A DNA stretch of 64,000 nucleotides from Areca catechu (taxonomy: Eukaryota > Streptophyta > Magnoliopsida > Arecales > Arecaceae), in the NCBI GenBank assembly GCA_021397845.1, contig CM038052.1, positions 134,173,854 through 134,237,853 of the forward strand, given 5' to 3'. The notes beneath the pieces are model-generated. The model did no database searches and was not told the DNA's origin. It saw nothing but the letters and a program-made list of their open reading frames with translations. A program made the translations under genes and the position numbers. Below, piece after piece: positions 57,628-64,000 of the stretch (its first letter is position 1; every line of letters begins with the position of its first letter).

Positions 57628-58509
57628 GCACACACAGACTCGAACTCGGGCTAGGGGTTTGCTAGACCTAGAGTTCAAACCAAATATTAGGTCAAGATGA
57701 CAACCTTGGTTATAGTAACTTGGCACCTGGCCAGGTAAGTGTAAGGTTGATGGAGGTCCCTCTTTGTTTGCCTTAGACACCAATTTGAAATTGGCCAGGT
57801 AAGTGAACCAACCCACCTTCATTCGAGCTCTTGTCCCTGAACCACTTGCCTAGACACTAGATACACAAGCACACATAAACAAGTTATCAAAATTGGCTTG
57901 ACACTTGGTTCGACCCGACTTCGTGGGTGTCCCTAGCTCACTAGAGCAAGTTAAAAGTCTACTCCATTTTAATTAGGGGTTGGGTTTATTATGCAGGTTG
58001 GTGATTTTTTGGGCTAGGGATAGGTAATGAAATCTTGACCCTATGTCAAATTGATGCCCTTAAGATGATTTATCATAAAATGAATGCAAGCATGCAAATG
58101 AACCCTAATTTCAGGTGCAGAATCAGTGTGTTGCAGTTCTAATGTGGGGCAAAAAAGTGATGTGTATCAGTGTCAAAAAATTCAAAAAAAATCACAGAAC
58201 ATTCCTAGCTCATAGATGATATATTAGATAAAAGAAAATTTAAAAATAAAATATGTGTTAGGCATGATAGTTCCTGGAACTCATATAGTGAAGAAAAAAT
58301 AGAATGGCAGAAATTAAAAATGATGAAAATAAAATGCAAGTCTTGTATTCCCCTTCAAAGGTCAATCACAATGGCACCCCTACATGCCTTAGGAGATCCT
58401 CATGGAATGGAAGGAGAGGGTCTTAAGACCCTACATTTCTCCTTAGACCGAATAGCTGGTGAAGCACCCGATCCAGGTACTGAAGAAGATGCAAGACCCT
58501 AACCTACCA
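57628..58509 (-). other. 5' leader of gypsy B
   Basis: Untranslated leader between primer site and gag, about 880 bases. Shares phrases with the A (5935-6818) and C (43431-44130) leaders. No structured RNA element was recognised. Confidence 0.7.
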
Positions 58510-58522
58510 TGCTCTGATACCA
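58510..58522 (-). other. Primer binding site of gypsy B
   Basis: The minus strand reads TGGTATCAGAGCA, for initiator methionine tRNA, three bases from the LTR. Confidence 0.9.
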
Positions 58523-58525
58523 AGA

Positions 58526-59799
58526 TGATGGGGAACAATGATGAAATGATGCATTTCTAATGGAATCAGTAATGATTTGAATGAGATATGAAGTAAAAAG
58601 ATATAACTATTCAAGTAAATAAGTAAAAATTCGATGAAATGATTCAAAATATTAAACTTGACTAGAAAATAGAACCATTCAAATAAATAAAAAGAGGAGG
58701 ACCTTCGTGGTTAGGAAACCACTCAGATTAGGGTTTAATTAATCTAATAATCACAGATCTGAAAGCCTTTTTTAAGAGGGTTACTCGGTAATTAATACTT
58801 ATAGTTTAAACACTGGGAACACTCAAAGAAGAAGCTTCTTGGATGACATGGAGATTCCTTAGGTTGCAAGGCTTCTTGTATCCGGTTCTTTGGCACGGGA
58901 GACCTTCTTCTTAGGATACTGGAAACTCGGGGATCCTGCAACAAAAGATGTAGAGGGAGTTAAAGAAAAGGGTTGAGATGGAGAAGTGAGGGGAAAGATG
59001 AAAGGAAACTCGGAGTAGTCTTGTTGAAGATCTTCTTTGGCTTCATTTGGATGACAAGTCCCGGCTTGAACTTGTGAAGAACTCCTTGGATGGTTGGCGT
59101 CACTAGAGATGGAGGAGATGTGGATTTTTTATGTGCTTCTTATGTTGGCCGAATGGACTAAGAGGAGTGGAGGAAGTTAGGTTTGATGAGGGAAAGTTGG
59201 AAAGGGGAAGAACTCTAGGCTTCACGTCCACCTTCTCACAAGGGACCAAGCATTCAAGCAAGGGAAAAACTCAAAGAAAAGTTTTCTTCATTTATTCAAA
59301 TTTCATAAGGTATGGAGCCTATTTTATAGACACCAAGACATTTGAAATTCAAGTTTTGAAATTCAAAAATTATAAAATGAGGGGAGAGATTGGTGGCCGA
59401 CTTCATGAAGAGGGAGTGCCATTTGTGGAGGAATTATGGGCCAATTCAAATTTCTTCTTCCTTGGATGAGATTCCTTGGTGATGTGTCCAGGTGAAGTGG
59501 CAAGGAGGAATGATGAAGTGGCTTCCAAGTTAGTGAGTCCATGGTCTATGCGTCCACTAGTCTTCTTGACTTGGTTGTGCTGAAACCAGGTTGGTCTTGC
59601 TTGACTCTCCTTGACTCAATTGCAATGAAGACTTAATTAAAGCAAATACCAGACTCAATTACCAAATTGAAATGAGTATAGGACTAATAGACTCAAATAA
59701 AAACTTATTACAGGACTCGAGCTCTCAATCTTCCAACCATAGAGAATCTTTCCTAATTTGGATCGGTTGGAGTCTTTTCCTAAGCCTGGTGCTCGCCCA
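58526..59799 (-). repeat. 5' LTR of gypsy B (1274 bp)
   Basis: From TGATGGGGAAC to GCTCGCCCA, followed by the TCAGC duplication. TATA-like element at 59322-59329 (minus). Outer end differs by a few bases from the other LTR. Confidence 0.92.
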
Positions 59800-59804
59800 T
59801 CAGC
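59800..59804. repeat. Target site duplication of gypsy B, right copy (TCAGC)
   Basis: Matches 51511-51515. Confidence 0.9.
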
Positions 59805-60840
59805 TCCCGACCGGGGTCATACTCATGCATACAAAGATGAGCCCTCTGTCCGAGGTTAGCTCCATGTCAGGGTCGTGCTCATATGGTGAGCCCTCCATCT
59901 GAGGTCAGCTCCCAGCCGGGGTCATGCTCATGAATACCATGGTGAGCCCTCTATCCTAGGTCAGCTTCCAGTCGGGGTCGTGCTCATAGGACAAGCCCTC
60001 CATCTGAGATCAGCTTCTGGCCAAGGCCATGCTCATCGTACCAAGGCGAGCCCTTTGTCCAAGGTCAGCTCCTAGCCGAGGTCGTGCTCATAGGATGAGC
60101 CCTCCGTCTGAGGTTAGCTCCTGGCTGGGGTCATGCTCTTGCATACCAAGGCAAGCCCTCTGACCAAGGTCAGCTCCTAGCTGGGGTCGTGCTCATTGGG
60201 CAAGCCCTCCATCTGAGATCAGCTCCCAGTCGAGGTCGTGCTCATGCATACCAAGGTGAGCCCTCCGTCCGAGGTTAGCTCCTAGCAAGGATCGTGCTCA
60301 TAGGGCGAGCCCTCCATTTAAGGTCAGCTCCTAGCTGAGGTCATGCTCATGCATACCATGGCGAGCCCTCTATCCGAGGTCAACTCTCAGTCGGGGTCGT
60401 GCTCATAGGGCTGCCCTCCATCTAAGGTTAGCTCCCGGATGGGGTCGTGCTCATGTGTACTAAGGCGAGCCCTCTGTCCGAGGTCAAGTCCCAGCCAGGG
60501 TCGTGCTCATAGGGTGAGCCCTCCACCTGAGGTCACCTCCCGGCCGGGGTCATGCTCATGCATACCAAGGCGAGCCCTCTGTCCGAGGTTAGCTCCTAGC
60601 TGTGGTCGTGCTTATAGGGCGAGCCATCCATCTGAGGTATGCTCCCAGTCAGGGTTGCACTCATGCATACCAAGGTGAGCTCTTCTGAGATCAGCTCTCA
60701 GTCGAGGCGTGCTCATAGGGCGAGCCTTCCGTCTGAGGTTAGCTTTAGTTCGGGGTCATGCTCATGCATGATAGGGCTGCCCCCTGCATCCAGGGTTAGG
60801 CACCCAGCCGAAGTCATGCCCATGCCATCCGAAGGTGGCC
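59805..60840 (+). repeat. Minisatellite, right part
   Basis: Continuation of the dimeric array, about nine more dimers, decaying toward 60840. Reading frames across it (Ser/Arg/Cys-rich, for example near 60439-60678) come from the repeat and are not genes. Confidence 0.9.
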
Positions 60841-61842
60841 CGCGTATCCGGGGTCGACTTCCTAACCAAGGTTGTGCTCCCGCTTTTGGAGCCAGGTTCT
60901 CTAGATTGGGCTCTCCCCCTCTTCTTACCGAGTTCGGAGTTCCCGCCATCAGCGAAAGGAGGGTGGACTAGTAGAGGTGTAGATTGTGATACGGAACCTT
61001 CCAGCTACCTACTACTCCCCCAGAAGTGTTGCATGCCCTGTCAAAAATTCAAACCATGCGACGCGCCACCTGCATGTCTTGTACAATGCATGCTCCACCA
61101 GGCTCCATGCCTAGTGGCACAATGCCATGTCAACAACTGTGCAACCAAGGACATTAATCCTCGTGACACAGAACCTAAACTTCCTCCATGAAGAGTGCTC
61201 CATTAAGGCCACAAGCCTTGTGACACACCAATGGTCCCTCCTAGAAGGGAAACGCTCCATTATGGCTCGGGCTCAGTGACATGGCACCCGCCTCTCCCAC
61301 TAGAAATTGCACCACTAGAGGGACAAAATCTATATTATGCCGGCGATCATCCCCAAATAGAAGGATCTCCTTCAGAGGACCGGTCTAATAGGGGGAGGCT
61401 ACAAACAAAGGAAAACCCCTCCAAAAAGGGATACAAGGAATGGGACATCTCAATGACGCCCCAGGCTTGGTCTAGGCCACTTATATAAAAATAGAAAAAA
61501 GGACCCCTAAAGGGGAGAGGCAACTGGTAAGACTCAAAGAGAAAATGGCAAGGAACCAGCCAAGTGAACCTCCCAGCTCTTTGACTTCACTCTTACTATC
61601 TTTCCATTACAATGTCACCTTTCTCCCTCTACGTGGAGAGCCCCCAAGCTCTTCACCACAGAGGTTCTATTTCCTTGGATCATCCCAAACTAACTTGATT
61701 ATCGAAGTGTCCTCGTCAGAATCCCCAGCTCGGGTCTCCTCTTTTTTGCTGTCCGCACCTGAAGAGGACTGAGCACCCAATAGGATCCCGATGAGTTCGT
61801 GCTACATTAGAGCTGCAGGCCATAGTGATCTTGGCAGTAACA
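60841..61842 (+). repeat. Inner part of Tat-like 5' LTR
   Basis: GC-rich sequence after the minisatellite, with the core promoter near 61483 followed by CCCCTAAAGGGGAGAGG, an arrangement familiar from Tat/Retand LTRs, and ending GGCAGTAACA at 61842. Confidence 0.6.
61483..61490 (+). promoter_or_regulatory. TATA box of Tat-like LTR
   Basis: ATATAAAA (within CTTATATAAAA), about 360 bases before the LTR end. Confidence 0.6.
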
Positions 61843-61844
61843 GA

Positions 61845-61860
61845 TTGGCATGCTAGGTAT
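61845..61860 (+). other. Tat-type leader / putative primer binding site
   Basis: TTGGCATGCTAGGTAT, close to the minus-strand sequence at 8640-8655. tRNA not identified. Confidence 0.5.
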
Positions 61861-62409
61861 GGGAGAACAAGAGTGCTAAAGCTCCAGCGATTATGAAAAG
61901 TCTAACAGCGAGTCCTCCACCACCAGCAAAGCATCTGCAGAAGCCCAAAGCTCCATAGTGACAACATGAGCATGCGAGGCTTTCACCAGTCAAGCGAGGG
62001 CATCACGGTAACCTACAGAGCCCTAAGGGGAAGCTCCCCTCTCCACCACCGCCACCTTCGATAGATCCCCAGATCAGCACACTAGCCTAGCAAGTCCATG
62101 CCTTGGCTATGGTGGTGCACCAGCTTTATTAGAGACATCGGTCCCTGGCAACACAACAATAGCCAGGGACATCGACGGCCTAGGCCACCGATCCCCATAC
62201 TAACCTATGGTCCTTCCGGGAGGGGTCATTACATGCGATCTCCCACCCAAGAAGAGACACCAGTTAACCAAAAAGTAGCAGCATGATGGCCCGACCGGCT
62301 AGGAGAGCCGCTCCCCGGTCTTGGACCATGGTGCATATTCACACCAGTGACACTGGCATGGCCAGAAACTCAGGTGAGAGTTCCCCACTCTGCACCTCCT
62401 TCACCCCTA

Positions 62410-63545
62410 ATGGCTTCCACCGAGGGGTCCACTGACAAGGCCATCTATTGCTAGGTGGAGAGGCACCTCAAAGAGTAGGAGCACAAACTGGCTGACCTTT
62501 CCTGCTGGTTTGTAGAGATTTAGGATTCCCCCAGTGAGCCCATGAGTTACAACACCCGTCTCCCCTTCTCTCATAGAATTCAAGAGGAATCGATCCCCGA
62601 TTAGTTCTACATGCCCTAGGTTGACCCCTACGATAGGACAATCAACCCCCTAGATCACCTGGAAAGCTACAAGACCCTTATGAGGGTCTAGGGGGCTACT
62701 AACGCTCTTCTCTACATTGCCTTCCCGGTTACCCTCAGGAAGGCTGCTCGAGCCTAGTTTTGCATACTCGAGTCTGAAAGCATTGACTCTTTCTCCCAGT
62801 TAGAGAAAAAGTTTGTGGCATACTTTGATGCATGCAAAAAGGTACCACATGAAGCTGACATCTTTTCTCAATCCGTCAGCAAGACCGAGAGCCCCTCTGG
62901 ACTATGTGTCCTGGTTTAAAGCTGCCACGCTAGAGATCTACCATCTTGATGAGCCAGTCACCGTGCTGGCCTTGAAGAAGGGGCTACAGACCTCCCGCTT
63001 CACCTACTCCCTTGACAAGAAGCCTTCGAAGACCTACTTGGAGCTCCTCCTCCGGGTCCATAAGTACATTCAAGCGAAGAAGGCCGATCACACTAGGAGG
63101 GAGCTCGATGGGAGGCCCATGAAGAGGCAGGCCGTTGGGGAAGCGTCTACTCCCCGGGCCTATAAGATGGCACTGGTCCCACGGTTAAGACCGAGACCCA
63201 GAGTTGACCCCACCAAAGAAGAGAAGTTCACTCCTCTCCTCACCCTAAGAGCGAAGATCCCGATGGAGATCGAGGGCGAGCACTTTCTACACTGACTTCT
63301 CCCATCGAGGCTATCTGCTGGACATGACAGGTCACACTACTATCACTTCCACCGGGACCATGGCCATGACACTGAGAAATGCCGCCACCTAAAGAGAGAG
63401 ATAGAAGATCTGATCAAGCATGGCTACCTCAGGATGTACGTGGAGGGAGGAGCTCCCCCAACAACCCAAAATGAAGAGCCCCGATCACTTTCTATCGACA
63501 ATCGACCCCCTGAGAAGCCGATTAGGATGATCCCTGGAGGGTAGG
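62410..63545 (+). pseudogene. Tat/Retand-like gag
   Basis: ATG at 62410 (MASTEGSTDKAIYC). A Tat-type capsid core follows: DPYDRTINPLDHLESYKTL, LLYIAFPVTLRKAARA, SFSQLEKKFVAYF. A frame change near 62870 leads to the well-kept frame 62813-63295 (YVSWFKAATLEIYHLDEPV, LKKGLQTSRFTYSLDK, YLELLLRVHKYIQAKK). A Cys/His-containing segment (YYHFHRDHGHDTEKCRHLK) lies at 63340-63395. Stops (five or more before 62760) and the frameshift inactivate it. Role: particle formation. Confidence 0.85.
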
Positions 63546-63599
63546 GAGAACCTCGAAGGGGCCAAGGAGAGAATGGAGAATGATGATATGCTCCCCTAT

Positions 63600-64000
63600 A
63601 AGGGAGAAGGGTTGACTAGGGTAGAAAATCCAAATAATGATGCTGTCATCGTAGAAATGATGATAGCAAAACATCCATAAAAAGAATTATGGTTGACAGT
63701 GGATGCTCTATAGACATCCTTTTTTATGATGATTTTGCAAGGATGAACTTGTCCACTGACCAAATAAAATTGGTGTTCACACCCTTAGTAGGCTTCATTG
63801 GGGATTCAGTTGGAGTTGAGGAAGAGATTACACTCCTAATAACTACCAAGACCCCACCTCGGCAAAGCACTATGCTAACAACATTCACCGTTGTGAGGCC
63901 CCCCATTTCTTACAATGCAATCTTGCGGCATCCCGGACTCAACCTGCTTGACGCCACCATCTCCATAAGACGTCTCCTCATTTAGTTCCCAACCCCTTGG
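63600..64000 (+). pseudogene. Tat/Retand-like protease, partial
   Basis: Frame 63689-63985. MVDSGCSIDILFYDDFARMN carries the DSG active site, followed by LVGFIGDSV and VVRPPISYNAIL, then RHPGLNLLDA where the usual GRPGLN has lost its Gly. The domain continues to the stop at 63985 and the window edge; RT would lie outside. Confidence 0.85.

Larger units (their letters stand above)
51516..59799 (-). mobile_element. Ty3/gypsy chromovirus B, structurally complete (8.3 kb)
   Basis: Minus-strand element with both LTRs (51516-52801, 58526-59799), primer binding site, gag, protease, RT, RNase H, integrase, chromodomain and a 5-bp target duplication. LTRs differ by roughly one base in 15-20 over the first 350 bases (eye estimate), less than in C or H. 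Stops, including one inside the gag zinc knuckle, and an integrase Glu to Lys change make it inactive. Closest relative in the window is A. Confidence 0.93.
50861..64000 (+). mobile_element. Ty3/gypsy Tat/Retand-like element, 5' part (runs out of window)
   Basis: Plus-strand element. The 5' LTR probably runs from TGACGAGG at 50861 to CA at 61842, about 2.7 kb once gypsy B is taken out. A leader with TTGGCATGCTAGGT at 61845, gag (from 62410) and protease (to the window edge) follow. It seems to have landed in Athila-like element E. The left LTR edge is inferred from where Athila gag homology ends. Confidence 0.65.

Noticed and set aside
57627..57822. Earlier start of gypsy B gag at 57822
   Set aside because: Those codons fall in the leader; the ATG at 57627 is shared with element A and begins the conserved sequence.
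50940..60840. Centromeric satellite
   Set aside because: The array is short, confined to one LTR and dimeric with about 105 bases; nothing indicates megabase tandem arrays.
60439..60971. Cys/Ser/Arg-rich frames across the GC-rich repeats
   Set aside because: They come from the minisatellite unit length and composition; no codon constraint or start context supports a gene.

Overview
The window looks like repeat-rich nuclear DNA of a flowering plant. I found no host gene with an intact exon structure, no tRNA or rRNA gene, and no bacterial feature. Nearly every recognisable reading frame is a decayed piece of an LTR retrotransposon (Ty1/copia or Ty3/gypsy). The families (SIRE-like copia, chromodomain gypsy, Athila-like and Tat/Retand-like gypsy) suit a large plant genome. 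The style of the repeats suggests a monocot, perhaps a palm, but that is an impression from the sequence and was not tested.

Layout, left to right. 1-992: antisense gag of a SIRE-like copia. 993-3380: LTR-like non-coding block of another copia type. 3381-8149: 5' half of a gypsy chromovirus 'A' (minus), with gag, protease, part of RT, PBS and LTR. 8150-9268: 5' end of a Tat-like gypsy (minus). 9269-10815: a minus-strand copia LTR. 10816-13602: truncated minus-strand Tork-like copia 'G'. 13603-22055: plus-strand SIRE-like copia 'F' with LTR, PBS, gag, pol and an extra ORF downstream of pol, but no 3' LTR. 22056-24806: unassigned. 24807-28949: 3' LTR, polypurine tract and 3' part of an Athila-like element 'D' (minus). 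28950-45381: gypsy chromovirus 'C' (minus, pol core deleted), whose 5' leader is split by a complete SIRE-like copia 'H' (plus, 32789-43425, 5-bp target duplication TTAAG). 45382-45844: unassigned, possibly the rest of D. 45845-50860: second Athila-like element 'E' (minus) with LTR, 3' region, protease and gag end. 50861-64000: plus-strand Tat/Retand-like element whose long LTR holds a minisatellite. That minisatellite is split by a structurally complete chromovirus 'B' (minus, 51516-59799, target duplication TCAGC).

The window therefore shows several rounds of nested insertion. B is probably the youngest element, since its LTRs differ least by eye. None of the elements looks able to move by itself: stops, frameshifts, deletions and lost catalytic residues are common, and many stops sit where a CGA codon would be expected, which fits decay of methylated cytosine. 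The most interesting features are the extra ORF after pol in two diverged copia elements, the family-specific arrays of a TCGAC-centred motif in the copia LTRs and again just after pol, the chromovirus reading frame that runs into its own 3' LTR, and the dimeric minisatellite in the Tat LTR.
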